Source: Mucilaginibacter empetricola
GTDB lineage: Bacteria > Bacteroidota > Bacteroidia > Sphingobacteriales > Sphingobacteriaceae
DNA: 64,000 nucleotides
Reading direction: 5' to 3'
Assembly: GCF_024808665.1 (NCBI RefSeq)
Contig: NZ_JANUBZ010000017.1
Location: 1 to 64,000, forward strand
Of this stretch, positions 1-8,463 are shown piece after piece; the stretch's first letter is position 1; each line of letters begins with the position of its first letter. Both the position numbers and the translations under genes were made by a program. A model generated the notes under the pieces. That model searched no databases, had not been told where the DNA came from, and worked only from the letters and a program-made list of their open reading frames with translations.

Positions 1-69
1 TTTTGCCTGTGTAAACCAAAACAGAGTCTATGAAAAAAATTATCAAAGATTGCTTGCTTGAATCATAGA

Positions 70-212
70 AATCGAACGAGGGTACCGAGGAGAAACTATC
101 TCTTGAGCGATAGCGAAAAATCTTTTGCGCTTTGCCTAACCTGCTTTGCATTATTCGTCTTGCATAGGCTGTACAACCTGGCGCAGAAGATTTCTCCTAT
201 CGTCGAAAGGAC
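70..212. repeat. Dispersed palindromic intergenic element, copy 1
   Basis: The left arm (71-95) carries TCGAACGAGGGTACCGAGGA and the right arm (188-212) carries TTTCTCCTATCGTCGAAAGG, which are imperfect reverse complements. A relative lies at 22239-22350: the two left arms match at 21 of 25 positions. A 60-codon reading frame crosses the element, but it is made of arm sequence and I do not call it a gene. Confidence 0.6.
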
Positions 213-227
213 AAGGTGGTTTTGTTT

Positions 228-839
228 TTACTTAATATAAAAATCAAGCAGTTTCTGGTTTTCTATATAGCCTTCCAAATGATCGCCTACGTTTACTTTG
301 GCTACACCTTGTGGGGTGCCTGTATAAATAAGATCGCCTTTTTTTAGGGTAATATATTGAGAAACAAAAGCAATAATATAGCCAAACGGGAAAAGCATCA
401 ACGAAGTATTGCCCAATTGTCGTGTTTGACCGTTAACATCCAGCTTAAAATTAAGGTTATGCAAATCGGCAAACTGAGCTTTCGGCAAAAAATTGCTTAC
501 CGGCGCCGAGCCGTCAAATGCTTTGGCCAGTTCCCAGGGCAGTCCTTTTTCTTTATGGGCGGATTGTATGTCGCGGGCGGTAAAATCAACACCTAAAGCA
601 ATTTCCTCAAAATAACTATCGGCAAATTTTTCGCTGATATGTTTACCCTCTTTGCTGATCTTTATTACCACCTCAATTTCGTGATGAATATCGTTCGAAA
701 AATCAGGATGATAAAAAGGCTTGTTGTCTTTTAAAAGCGCAGTATCGGGCTTCATAAAAATAACCGGTACGCCAGGTACGGGGTTATTCAGCTCTTTGGC
801 ATGTTCGGCATAATTACGGCCTATTGCAATTATTTTCAT
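228..839 (-). CDS. Fumarylacetoacetate hydrolase (FAH) family protein
   Basis: This 203-residue cytoplasmic protein is a single FAH domain. Members are metal-dependent hydrolases, isomerases or decarboxylases of acylpyruvates and similar oxo-acids. Visible family marks are GRNYAEHAKE (residues 7-16), FMKP (28-31), the acidic metal ligands E54, E56 and D85 in HEIEVV and GVDFTARD, and TGTPQGV near 175. The length fits the short FAHD1-like members rather than full fumarylacetoacetase. It stands alone on the minus strand, and its promoter side carries a hairpin-type repeat (861-945). The exact substrate cannot be told from sequence. Confidence 0.88.
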   Translation of the reverse strand: MKIIAIGRNYAEHAKELNNPVPGVPVIFMKPDTALLKDNKPFYHPDFSNDIHHEIEVVIKISKEGKHISEKFADSYFEEIALGVDFTARDIQSAHKEKGLPWELAKAFDGSAPVSNFLPKAQFADLHNLNFKLDVNGQTRQLGNTSLMLFPFGYIIAFVSQYITLKKGDLIYTGTPQGVAKVNVGDHLEGYIENQKLLDFYIK

Positions 840-860
840 AATTGCGCAAATTATTAAAAT

Positions 861-945
861 AGTCTGAACTAAGATTTATTTGATTTAAAGATTATTTGAT
901 TAGTTAGTAAAAAGCTTAAAATCATTGAATTTTGCAAACCTACTT
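861..945. repeat. Word-type intergenic repeat, half copy
   Basis: GTCTGAACTAAGATTTATTT followed by GATTTAAAGATTATTTGATTAG is nearly identical to the left arm of the hairpin at 2284-2377. The matching right arm is eroded here, so this copy no longer folds well. It lies between the FAH gene and the TetR gene. Confidence 0.55.
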
Positions 946-1013
946 CAGGCAAATAACCACCCCCCGAATTCATACAGCAAAAAAAACAGCATCATTTATT
1001 TTCAACCAACAAC

Positions 1014-1027
1014 ATACCGATCGGTAT
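1014..1027. promoter_or_regulatory. TetR operator 1 (perfect palindrome)
   Basis: ATACCGATCGGTAT is a perfect 14-bp palindrome 32 bp before the TetR start. The same palindrome recurs at 1674-1687, with AAC in front of both. A possible -7 element, TATATTCG, follows at about 1034. Binding by the adjacent TetR protein is inferred from position and symmetry. Confidence 0.8.
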
Positions 1028-1058
1028 TTTCACTATATTCGTATAAAATTCAACAAAA

Positions 1059-1655
1059 TTGGCGCCAGATAACTTAAATACCCGCGATTTTATATTGCAA
1101 AAAGTAGCACCCATATTTAATAAAAAGGGCTACGCAGGCACCAGTTTGTCCGATTTAACTGAAGCAACCGGCCTAACTAAGGGAGCAATTTATTTTCATT
1201 TTGTCAATAAAGAGGAACTGGCTGTACAGGCGTTTAAACTAAATGTAAAAAAGGTAACCTCATCGCTTTCTGTTCAATTGGCCCAATATGATAATTCAAT
1301 TGATAAGTTACAGGTTTTAACAAATTATTACCGAAACTATTACGATGTTATTAGTATGAATGGTGGGTGCCCCATATTAAATATGGGAGCCGATTCTAAT
1401 AATATTAATCCTGCTTTGTTTGAGGCTGTAAAAAAGGTTTCAAAACGGTTGGAAATGGATTTAATAGGCATTATTCAAACCGGTATAAATAATGGTGAAA
1501 TACGTTCGAATATTGATGCCGACATGTATGGTAAAAATATTTATGCAATGATTGAAGGAAGCGTATTTATGGCTATTACCCGCCACGATGGATCATACCT
1601 CAATAACATGATGGATATGATTGATCAGTTAATTCAAGAAAAATTTATTAGATAA
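1059..1655 (+). CDS. TetR/AcrR family transcriptional regulator
   Basis: This 198-residue protein has an N-terminal TetR helix-turn-helix (about residues 9-55; core GYAGTSLSDLTEATGLTKGA, then IYFHFVNKEEL) and an all-helical ligand domain resembling the TetR_C group often seen in AcrR-like repressors of lipid or drug genes. The start is a TTG, chosen because the domain begins at once and no nearer ATG exists. A perfect palindromic operator lies before the gene and another between it and the downstream thioesterase, so it probably represses itself and that gene. The inducer is unknown; the thioesterase suggests an acyl compound. Confidence 0.9.
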   Translation: MAPDNLNTRDFILQKVAPIFNKKGYAGTSLSDLTEATGLTKGAIYFHFVNKEELAVQAFKLNVKKVTSSLSVQLAQYDNSIDKLQVLTNYYRNYYDVISMNGGCPILNMGADSNNINPALFEAVKKVSKRLEMDLIGIIQTGINNGEIRSNIDADMYGKNIYAMIEGSVFMAITRHDGSYLNNMMDMIDQLIQEKFIR

Positions 1656-1673
1656 AATTTTTTATAAACAAAC

Positions 1674-1687
1674 ATACCGATCGGTAT
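1674..1687. promoter_or_regulatory. TetR operator 2
   Basis: This is a second exact copy of ATACCGATCGGTAT, between the TetR stop (1655) and the thioesterase start (1699). An operator in this 43-bp gap suggests that the thioesterase has its own repressed promoter or that the repressor blocks read-through. Confidence 0.78.
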
Positions 1688-1698
1688 GCAAACTAAAG

Positions 1699-2184
1699 AT
1701 GATGGAAAAAATATTACATTCAATTACAAAAGTCCGTTTCCAGGATTGCGACCCCTTTAATCATTTAAACAATTCAAAATATATTGATTATTTTATGAAT
1801 GCACGGGAGGATCAGTTACTGGCAAACTACGACTTAAATATTTTCAAATTAGCCAATGAAGAAGGTTTAAGCTGGGTAGTTGCATCCAACCAGATATGTT
1901 ATTTAAATCCGGCAATTATTATGGAATCTGTATTGATTGATTCTCAATTAATAGCTTATACAACAAAAAGCCTGACCGTTGAATTGCGAATGTGGGGCGA
2001 CGGGCAAAGCCATTTAAAAGCCATGCTGTGGACCAGCTTTGTACATTATAACCTTAAAACAAAAAAAACCGAAACCCATTCGGCAACGCTTAGTAAACTT
2101 TTTAGCGATGTGGTTTTACCGGTAGAACAAACAACATTTGACGATCGTCGAAATTATTTAATAAGGCAACGGAATGGTCGTTAA
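1699..2184 (+). CDS. Hotdog-fold acyl-CoA thioesterase (4HBT/YbgC-FadM type)
   Basis: This 161-residue protein carries the hotdog thioesterase signature RFQDCDPFNHLNNSKYIDYF near residues 13-32, including the catalytic-type Asp18 and the HLNN turn before the long helix. Such enzymes hydrolyse acyl-CoA or acyl-ACP in the cytoplasm. Two adjacent ATGs (1699 and 1702) are possible starts. It lies downstream of a TetR gene with a copy of the same operator in front, so it is the likely regulatory target. Chain-length preference is unknown. Confidence 0.82.
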   Translation: MMEKILHSITKVRFQDCDPFNHLNNSKYIDYFMNAREDQLLANYDLNIFKLANEEGLSWVVASNQICYLNPAIIMESVLIDSQLIAYTTKSLTVELRMWGDGQSHLKAMLWTSFVHYNLKTKKTETHSATLSKLFSDVVLPVEQTTFDDRRNYLIRQRNGR

Positions 2185-2283
2185 GGGCAGGCTGTCTGCT
2201 CAAAATACTTAGTACTGTTATATTATCAAGCTACAAGCCTATTATAATTTCAGGAAACTGAGTAAGATTTATAAATTAAAATT

Positions 2284-2377
2284 GTCAGAACTAAGATTTA
2301 TTTGATTTAAGGATTATTTGATTAGCCAGCAAAAATCCTGAAATTCTTTAATCTTACTAATCTTAGTCCAGACAAAT
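2284..2377. repeat. Word-type hairpin repeat, full copy
   Basis: The left arm TTGTCAGAACTAAGATTTAT and the right arm ACTAATCTTAGTCCAGACAA are imperfect reverse complements, with repeated GATT words between. It lies between the convergent thioesterase and T9SS genes, where it may act as a terminator. A half copy is at 861-945. Confidence 0.6.
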
Positions 2378-2378
2378 A

Positions 2379-2879
2379 TTACAGTACCGAAATCCTTTTA
2401 ATTACCGATTCATTGCCGGCAATAACCCGCACAAAGTAAAAACCGCGGTTAAGTTTGCTATTAAGGGAGTAGCTGAAAGTTTTTTCGCCCGGTTCAACTC
2501 TTTGCGAAAACAGAGTGATAATATCATTACCCAACACATCCATTATTTTAATATTAACGTTTGCAGGGCGCGTTATTTCGTACTTCAAATTTATCTGATC
2601 AGTTACCGGGTTAGGGTAAACCTGTACGTTGTTGAGTAATTTATCGTCGCTTTTGTAAACGTTTATTTTGGTGGTTGATATCACCGCCGGCCTTAAAGGG
2701 GGCAACACCAGATGCAAAGCATTTTTCGAGGCCGATTTACCTGTCTTCGATCGTAAAAGATGCGTGTAAGTGGTATCGGTTTGTGAGTAGGCCGTAGTAT
2801 TTACAAAAGCAACACTCATGAATATTGCTATCGCAATTGTCAGGCTCCATGAAGTAGTAGTTGTAAAAATTTGCCTCAT
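2379..2879 (-). CDS. Small T9SS type A sorting-domain protein
   Basis: The 166-residue product begins with a signal peptide (hydrophobic stretch about 12-30). It continues with a short polar linker and ends with a type IX secretion sorting domain from about residue 86: VYPNPVTDQINLKYE, then DVLGNDI and a final VIKRISVL. The sorting domain directs proteins through the T9SS pore to the cell surface. What is odd is the absence of any real passenger domain: only some 55 residues separate the two targeting signals. It may be a truncated paralogue or a small secreted peptide carrier. Confidence 0.82.
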   Translation of the reverse strand: MRQIFTTTTSWSLTIAIAIFMSVAFVNTTAYSQTDTTYTHLLRSKTGKSASKNALHLVLPPLRPAVISTTKINVYKSDDKLLNNVQVYPNPVTDQINLKYEITRPANVNIKIMDVLGNDIITLFSQRVEPGEKTFSYSLNSKLNRGFYFVRVIAGNESVIKRISVL

Positions 2880-3020
2880 ATTTAATATTGTTTACAAAAA
2901 TATAAATAAAGCCTGTCACAACTTATAATACTTTTACTTTTGTTATCTGTTTTAACAATATTTAACAAAATAAAATTAAACAGACTATAAATTTAGTTCT
3001 TAAAACACAATTAACCACTA

Positions 3021-3053
3021 TTGGTTTATAGATTTAGTTTTTTAATATATTTA
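3021..3053 (+). promoter_or_regulatory. Candidate kup promoter
   Basis: TTG (3021-3023) and TATATTTA (3046-3053) stand 22 bp apart and resemble the Bacteroidota sigma pattern TTG / TAnnTTTG. The kup start follows 17 bp after the -7 element. This is pattern matching only. Confidence 0.45.
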
Positions 3054-3070
3054 AGTTTTACAAATAAGCA

Positions 3071-5023
3071 GTGTCGAGTCACAAAGATTTATCAAAATTA
3101 ACGGCAGCTGGTCTGCTTATCAGTCTTGGGATTATATACGGCGATATTGGTACATCCCCCCTATATGTATTTAAAGCCATAGTTGGTCCGCAGCATATTT
3201 CAGAAGTATTAGTTTTAGGGGGAGCCTCACTTATTATATGGACGCTTACCCTGCAAACCACGCTTAAATATGTGGTTATTACCTTACGTGCTGATAATAA
3301 AGGCGAGGGTGGCATATTTTCACTTTTTTCGCTGGTACGCAGGCGTTCCAAATGGCTCATTGTGCCAGCGGTAATTGGCGGCTGCGCTTTACTGGCCGAT
3401 GGCATTATAACTCCTCCTATCACCATATCATCCGCAATTGAAGGTTTGCAAACATCGTTTCCGCAAATACATACGGTGCCTATTGTTATAGCCATCATGG
3501 TGGCTTTGTTTATTATACAACAGTTTGGCACCTCGCTGGTAGGTAAGGCCTTCGGTCCCATGATGTTTGTATGGTTTACTATGATAGGTGTTCTGGGTAT
3601 TTTTTATATTGTGCAGGATCTCACCATTTTTAAGGCACTCAACCCATACTATGCCTTTATGCTGCTTACTTCAAATGTGCCGGGAGCGCATCCTCTTATT
3701 ATTATTGGAGCAGTATTTTTATGTACCACAGGCGCCGAAGCCTTGTATTCAGATCTGGGTCATACGGGCCGCAGAAACATACAAATAAGCTGGATTTATG
3801 TAAAAACAAGTTTAATTTTTAATTACCTGGGTCAATCCGTGTGGTTATTACAGCATAGTGGTCAAAAAATGGATCTCAACCTGCATAATCCGTTTTATGA
3901 ACTTATGCCACCCTGGTTTTTGACATATGGCATCGGTATAGCAACCATCGCCGCCATTATAGCCAGTCAGGCACTCATCTCGGGTTCATTTACGCTTATT
4001 GCAGAGGCTGTGAGGCTAAATCTATGGCCCAAGGTGCGCATCAATTATCCTACTATACAAAAGGGGCAGTTGTATGTACCCAGCGTTAACTGGCTTTTAT
4101 GTGCGGGATGTATTGGGGTAATTTTACTTTTTAAGCACTCCGATCATATGGAAGCGGCATATGGACTAAGTATTACCGTTGCCATGCTGATGACTACCAT
4201 ATTGGTATCACACTTTTTACGACGCAAAAAAGTACCCAATTATATTGTAAACATCTTTTTGGTGGTTTACCTGCTTATTGAAGGTACATTTTTAACCGGC
4301 AACCTGGTTAAGTTTGTGCATGGCGGTTGGTTCACACTGTCAATCGGGTTCTGTTTGTTTGCCATTATGTGGACCTGGCATACTGCCCGCAAAATAAGGA
4401 ACCGTTATGTTAAGTTCATTAATATTGACGACTACTTCGGCATTTTAAAAGAACTGAGCGATGATGAAACAGTGCCTAAATATGCATCGCAATTGGTGTA
4501 TTTAACCAGTGCTAATTTCGATTCGGAGATTGAATCAAAAATTATTTATTCCATTCTGCAAAAGCAACCCAAACGGGCCGATGTTTACTGGCTGGTGCAT
4601 GTTGATGTAGTTGACGAACCTTATAAAAAAGAATACGAGGTTAACTTTTTAGTGCCTAATAAATTGATAAGGGTTGACTTTAAACTCGGCTTCAGAATTG
4701 AGCAGCAAATAAACCTATTGTTTAGGCGCGTGGTTGAAGACCTGGTGAAAAAAGGCGAGGTTGATATTACCAGCACTTATAAATCATTAAACAAACATAA
4801 AATTGTTGGCGATTTCAGGTTTGTGGTGATTGAAAAGGTAATATCACGGTCACACAATTTATCGTTTTATGAAAGCTTTGTAATGAGTTTTTATGCATTA
4901 CTCAAAAAGCTAAGCCTTTCAGAAGAGCGGGGGTTTGGGCTCGACCTGAGTTTTGTTACCGTTGAAAAAGTGCCGTTAATGCTTACCCCTCCTGATACTG
5001 TTGAGATACACAGAATTGGTTAA
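3071..5023 (+). CDS. kup: KUP family potassium uptake transporter
   Basis: This 650-residue protein matches the KUP/HAK/KT family of low-affinity potassium-proton symporters in length and layout: about twelve membrane helices over the first 440 residues, then a cytoplasmic C-terminal domain. The signature GIIYGDIGTSPLYVFKA lies near residues 20-37, and TGAEALYSDLGHTGR in the fifth-sixth helix region is also typical. The start is GTG. It is transcribed alone; the next gene on the same strand follows after a gap with no evident ribosome site. Function as Kup is confident, physiological role inferred. Confidence 0.95.
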   Translation: MSSHKDLSKLTAAGLLISLGIIYGDIGTSPLYVFKAIVGPQHISEVLVLGGASLIIWTLTLQTTLKYVVITLRADNKGEGGIFSLFSLVRRRSKWLIVPAVIGGCALLADGIITPPITISSAIEGLQTSFPQIHTVPIVIAIMVALFIIQQFGTSLVGKAFGPMMFVWFTMIGVLGIFYIVQDLTIFKALNPYYAFMLLTSNVPGAHPLIIIGAVFLCTTGAEALYSDLGHTGRRNIQISWIYVKTSLIFNYLGQSVWLLQHSGQKMDLNLHNPFYELMPPWFLTYGIGIATIAAIIASQALISGSFTLIAEAVRLNLWPKVRINYPTIQKGQLYVPSVNWLLCAGCIGVILLFKHSDHMEAAYGLSITVAMLMTTILVSHFLRRKKVPNYIVNIFLVVYLLIEGTFLTGNLVKFVHGGWFTLSIGFCLFAIMWTWHTARKIRNRYVKFINIDDYFGILKELSDDETVPKYASQLVYLTSANFDSEIESKIIYSILQKQPKRADVYWLVHVDVVDEPYKKEYEVNFLVPNKLIRVDFKLGFRIEQQINLLFRRVVEDLVKKGEVDITSTYKSLNKHKIVGDFRFVVIEKVISRSHNLSFYESFVMSFYALLKKLSLSEERGFGLDLSFVTVEKVPLMLTPPDTVEIHRIG

Positions 5024-5178
5024 ATTTTGTTAAATTAATGTTAATCCAATATTACTACAGAATGTTGTTTTAATTTTGCCGCCGTTCCACGCCTGGTAGT
5101 TAATTGAGTTGCACCATTTTACAGCAGCTCATCATCTGGCCGGATACGGATTTGTGTTGCACATTAAATACGCTACTG

Positions 5179-5979
5179 TTGAAAAAAGTAATATTCGCTA
5201 TACTCTGCTTTTTGTTTTTTAGAGCCGATGCTCAGGTTACAGTCGATACTTCCAAAAAAAATGTGGTTGATACCTTAAAAAAGAACACCGTTGCAATACC
5301 CGATACCTGCAAGAAACTACATAAAAGTAGTTCATTGTCATACATCGTTCCAGGAGTATTGGTGGCTTATGGGGTATCGTCATTTGTGATACATCCGGTG
5401 CGCCGGGTTGATTATTATATTAATGATGAGATTCAAAAAAGTGACCCCCACTTTCATACCAATGCCGAAACATTTTTCCTGTTTACGCCAATTGCAGTAG
5501 TTGGTGTGCTTGATATTGCTGGCGTATCCGGTAAAAATACCCCTATTAACCAGGCTGCCTTATTGGGATTATCGGCTGGCTTTTTTGGCGTAACTGATTT
5601 GGTAACAAAGAATGCGACTCACCGCCTGCGCCCTAATGGTACCGACTATCTGTCGTTCCCCTCTGGCCATACAGGTGCTGCGTTTTTGGGCGCCCAGTTT
5701 TTGAGCGAGGAATATGGTGATCAATCAACGGTGTATACCGTAATTGGTTATACCACCGCTGTAGCCACCGGAATTTTCAGAATGTATAACCGCGATCATT
5801 GGTTTAGCGATGTGGTGGCCGGTGCCGGATTAGGTATACTTTCAACAAAAGCTGCCTACCTGGTTTACCCTTACCTGCGCAATGCGCTAACCCACAAAGA
5901 CAAAAAAGGACGCAGCACCATGCTGATACCCACCTACCAAAACGGTACTGCAGGGTTATCATTTGCAATGCAGCTGTAA
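5179..5979 (+). CDS. PAP2 superfamily phosphatase, secreted or membrane-anchored
   Basis: The reading frame opens at 5104, but the likely start is the TTG at 5179, directly before a signal sequence (KKVIFAILCFLFFRADAQ). The three PAP2 motifs are present in order: KNATHRLRP, SFPSGHTGAAF and RMYNRDHWFSDVVAGAGLG, which supply the catalytic histidines and the phosphate-binding arginines. Such enzymes dephosphorylate lipid phosphates or undecaprenyl pyrophosphate on the outer face of the inner membrane. The N-terminal part is Thr/Lys-rich. A second PAP2 protein lies at 19269-19928. Confidence 0.85.
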   Translation: MKKVIFAILCFLFFRADAQVTVDTSKKNVVDTLKKNTVAIPDTCKKLHKSSSLSYIVPGVLVAYGVSSFVIHPVRRVDYYINDEIQKSDPHFHTNAETFFLFTPIAVVGVLDIAGVSGKNTPINQAALLGLSAGFFGVTDLVTKNATHRLRPNGTDYLSFPSGHTGAAFLGAQFLSEEYGDQSTVYTVIGYTTAVATGIFRMYNRDHWFSDVVAGAGLGILSTKAAYLVYPYLRNALTHKDKKGRSTMLIPTYQNGTAGLSFAMQL

Positions 5980-6072
5980 CAACATTTTTAATGGCTTAGT
6001 TGAGATCAACAAGTACCATAACCCAAGCAAAGCCGCCACCGTATAAATCATTTGTATAAACCTTAAGTACAA

Positions 6073-6504
6073 ATGAGAAAACTTGCCCTAATTATATTAT
6101 TTACAGCCGGCACCTTTATATCCAACTCGCAAACACACGTTACCCTGGCCGATCAGCAGGCCATGACCATGCTGAAAAACTTTTATACCGCTTACATGAC
6201 CGAAGTTGCTACCGGCAGCGCACATAACTTTGTTAAAAAACTGCAAAAAATTCAAAAACAATATTGCACCCCCAAGCTGGTTGACAAAATACCCGCAATG
6301 ATTGATCGTACCAATATCGATCCGTTTTTAAAGGCGCAGGATAGTAATATTGAGAATTTAAAAAGCCTTACCTTTCAAAAAGATAGTCGCGCAGCCGATT
6401 TATTTATTGTTTCTTATACCGATATTTACAGGCACAACAAAACCACTATTAAACTAAGCGTAGTAAAGCAAAAAGACAGCTTTAAAATTGACGGCGTTTT
6501 TTAG
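6073..6504 (+). CDS. Small secreted protein, DUF3828-like
   Basis: The 143-residue product has a signal peptide (residues 1-19, ending near NSQT). A mostly helical-then-beta domain follows, with FYTAYMTEV and a C-terminal KLSVVKQKDSFKIDGVF strand. This layout resembles the DUF3828 group (NTF2-like secreted proteins). It lies 35 bp before an AraC-type regulator on the same strand, possibly co-transcribed. No catalytic residues are evident and the function is unknown. Confidence 0.6.
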   Translation: MRKLALIILFTAGTFISNSQTHVTLADQQAMTMLKNFYTAYMTEVATGSAHNFVKKLQKIQKQYCTPKLVDKIPAMIDRTNIDPFLKAQDSNIENLKSLTFQKDSRAADLFIVSYTDIYRHNKTTIKLSVVKQKDSFKIDGVF

Positions 6505-6539
6505 CGGAAGAAAAAGCATATAAACTAATTGTATCTGTA

Positions 6540-7385
6540 ATGCAAAAGCTGCAGCTCGAACAAGTGCAACCTGATATGGGCAGTTCATTTACCATATTGA
6601 ACCCTCATTTGAGCAATACTTTTTTGTGGCACCTGCACCCCGAGTATGAAATTGTTTATGTAGAAAGCGCCGGCGGACCACGCCATGTGGGTAATCATAT
6701 TTCGCGTTACGAAGGAGCGGATCTGGTGTTTATTGGCCCCAACATACCTCATCTTAATTTCGATTATGGCGTACATAGCAATTGCCGGCAAGTGGTGGTG
6801 CAAATGCGCGAAAACTTTTTAGGCGAGCCTTTTTTTAATAACCCCGAGATGGTTGCCATTAAGCAGCTTTTTAAACGTGCTTGCTACGGCATAGCTTTTT
6901 ATGGCCATACCAAACTTAAAGCAGCCGCTGCTCTTAAACAATTGCAAAGCCTAAACAGGTTCGATCAGTTATTGAGCCTGCTCAGCATATTTCAACTGCT
7001 GGCCACCAGCACCGAGGCGCAGTTGCTTAACCCAATACCGGCTGCCAATAAAGCTTTTGAAAAACAGCAAAAACGGATGGATTTTATTTATAAATATGTA
7101 GAACAGCATTACCATCAAAAAATTGATGTTAACCATATTGCCCGCCAAACAAACCTTACCACAGCTGCCTTTTGCCGTTATTTTAAAAAGCAAACCAAAC
7201 TCACTTTTACCGATTTTGTAAACCAATACCGCATCGGCGAAGCCAAAAATCTGCTGCTGCAACATAAAACCATAACCCAGGCCTGCTATGCTGCCGGCTT
7301 TGAACAATTGAGTTATTTTAACAAAACATTTAAAAAACTAACCGGCGAAAACCCGTCAACATTCAGAAAAAGAAATGTGGGTTAA
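6540..7385 (+). CDS. AraC family transcriptional regulator with cupin sensor domain
   Basis: The 281-residue protein has an N-terminal cupin-like domain (HLHPEYEIVYVESAGG, HVGNHISRYEGADLVFIGP) and a C-terminal double helix-turn-helix of the AraC type (about residues 185-280; IDVNHIARQTNLTTAAFCRY and TITQACYAAGFEQLSYFNKT). The KLTGENPSTFRKR ending is typical. Cupin-AraC proteins usually sense sugars or small carbon compounds and activate nearby catabolic genes, but no such genes are adjacent here, so its targets are unknown. Confidence 0.88.
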   Translation: MQKLQLEQVQPDMGSSFTILNPHLSNTFLWHLHPEYEIVYVESAGGPRHVGNHISRYEGADLVFIGPNIPHLNFDYGVHSNCRQVVVQMRENFLGEPFFNNPEMVAIKQLFKRACYGIAFYGHTKLKAAAALKQLQSLNRFDQLLSLLSIFQLLATSTEAQLLNPIPAANKAFEKQQKRMDFIYKYVEQHYHQKIDVNHIARQTNLTTAAFCRYFKKQTKLTFTDFVNQYRIGEAKNLLLQHKTITQACYAAGFEQLSYFNKTFKKLTGENPSTFRKRNVG

Positions 7386-7407
7386 ATAATATGGACTGAT
7401 TTTTTGC

Positions 7408-7456
7408 CCTGAACTTTCTGCTTTAAGCTTTCGGCTCTATGCTTTCCACTTTAAGC
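7408..7456. repeat. GCTTTC-word hairpin between convergent genes
   Basis: The words CTTTAAGCTTTC, GGCTCTATGCTTTC and ACTTTAAGCTC follow one another between the AraC stop and the stop of the minus-strand HTH gene. The GAAAGC word also builds the hairpin at 38279-38360. It may serve as a bidirectional terminator. Confidence 0.4.
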
Positions 7457-7819
7457 TCACCCCGCTTTCTGTTCGCTGGCTGAATTGTTTTGGTGTAGTT
7501 CTTTCAGTTCCATTTCAAAGGTACGCATGCGGGCATGCAGAATATCCAGCTCGGTACGCATCATTTGTATTTCGGTAATCAGCTTAGCCGATTCGGGTTT
7601 GTTGATTTTTTTTTCGCCTGTACCAAGAATGAGCCACTCGGGTGAATATTTAAGCTGAAAGCATAGCTTGCGGATAAGGTAGTAACTAACATCCTGCTTT
7701 TTGTTAATTACCTTGCTTATAAAGCCCTGGTCAACACCAATGGCGTGGGCCAATGCCAGCTGACCGCCATGTTCCTTAACTATTACCTTTAACCGTTTTA
7801 CTATTGCTTCGTCCGACAT
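7457..7819 (-). CDS. XRE-type HTH DNA-binding protein with C-terminal coiled coil
   Basis: This 120-residue protein has a Cro/C1-type helix-turn-helix in its first 60 residues (QLALAHAIGVDQGFISKVIN), continuing with SPEWLILGTGEKK, a pattern common in phage-repressor-like regulators. A helical tail from about 75 to 108 (MMRTELDILHARMRTFEMEL) looks like a dimerising coiled coil. No S24 peptidase domain is attached. It is monocistronic; targets are unknown. Confidence 0.75.
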   Translation of the reverse strand: MSDEAIVKRLKVIVKEHGGQLALAHAIGVDQGFISKVINKKQDVSYYLIRKLCFQLKYSPEWLILGTGEKKINKPESAKLITEIQMMRTELDILHARMRTFEMELKELHQNNSASEQKAG

Positions 7820-7946
7820 TTGGCTGCAATATTAATCAAAGAAGTGGAATAGTCAAATGATTTAGGCGGATTGGAGTATTTATGGCGATGATATTGATAT
7901 TGTTAAGCCGCAAGGCCAGCATTTAGTGGATTTGAGTGGATGCCTT

Positions 7947-8345
7947 TTAACAAGCCAATTCGAACGAACCACCTGAGCTATGTATCTGCTCCAGTAATTC
8001 ATCTAACCGAGCATTATAAACCTCAATAGATATCTGTCCGTTATTGTATTTTGATGATAGTAGTTTAAGTTCCTGTACTTTGTTTTGTCTGCGGGCTTCA
8101 CTTACACTGCCATAAATATCTTTCATGGTACCCGCGCCGGTCATGTTTTGCGGCGCGTCGTCAAAACGCAGCGCAGCTTTTAAGGCATCTATTTTTTGCT
8201 CAGTCGATTTGAGTAGAAACAATGGTGGTATGCTACGTGCTTCCTGCAAAACTGCATTTACCTTTACCGTTTGACTTTTATCAAACTTTAATATCAATAT
8301 CACAATGGCGGCCCCAACAACGGCACATAAAGCAAAAATATCCAT
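7947..8345 (-). CDS. Membrane-anchored protein with C-terminal SHOCT-like segment
   Basis: From the ATG at 8345 the product has 132 residues; the frame extends to a TTG at 8369, which would add eight residues. One N-terminal membrane helix (DIFALCAVVGAAIVILIL) is followed by a soluble helical region and a C-terminal segment, KYNNGQISIEVYNARLDELL, that resembles the SHOCT oligomerisation motif. No catalytic motif is visible. Function unknown. Confidence 0.6.
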   Translation of the reverse strand: MDIFALCAVVGAAIVILILKFDKSQTVKVNAVLQEARSIPPLFLLKSTEQKIDALKAALRFDDAPQNMTGAGTMKDIYGSVSEARRQNKVQELKLLSSKYNNGQISIEVYNARLDELLEQIHSSGGSFELAC

Positions 8346-8463
8346 AATTATAATCTCAAGTATAACCAAATCAGGGTTTGATCTGTTCTACTTTTACGAG
8401 AAAACAAAATAGGGGTTGCGCAATTTGCATAATTAATTTATAGCCTATAGTTGTGAAGACGGA

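Noticed and set aside
58..240. 60-codon plus-strand frame
   Set aside because: It runs through the arms of the palindromic repeat at 70-212 and has no protein-like pattern.
3079..3561. 160-codon antisense frame inside kup
   Set aside because: It is a shadow of a highly conserved membrane gene; its composition mirrors the kup codons.
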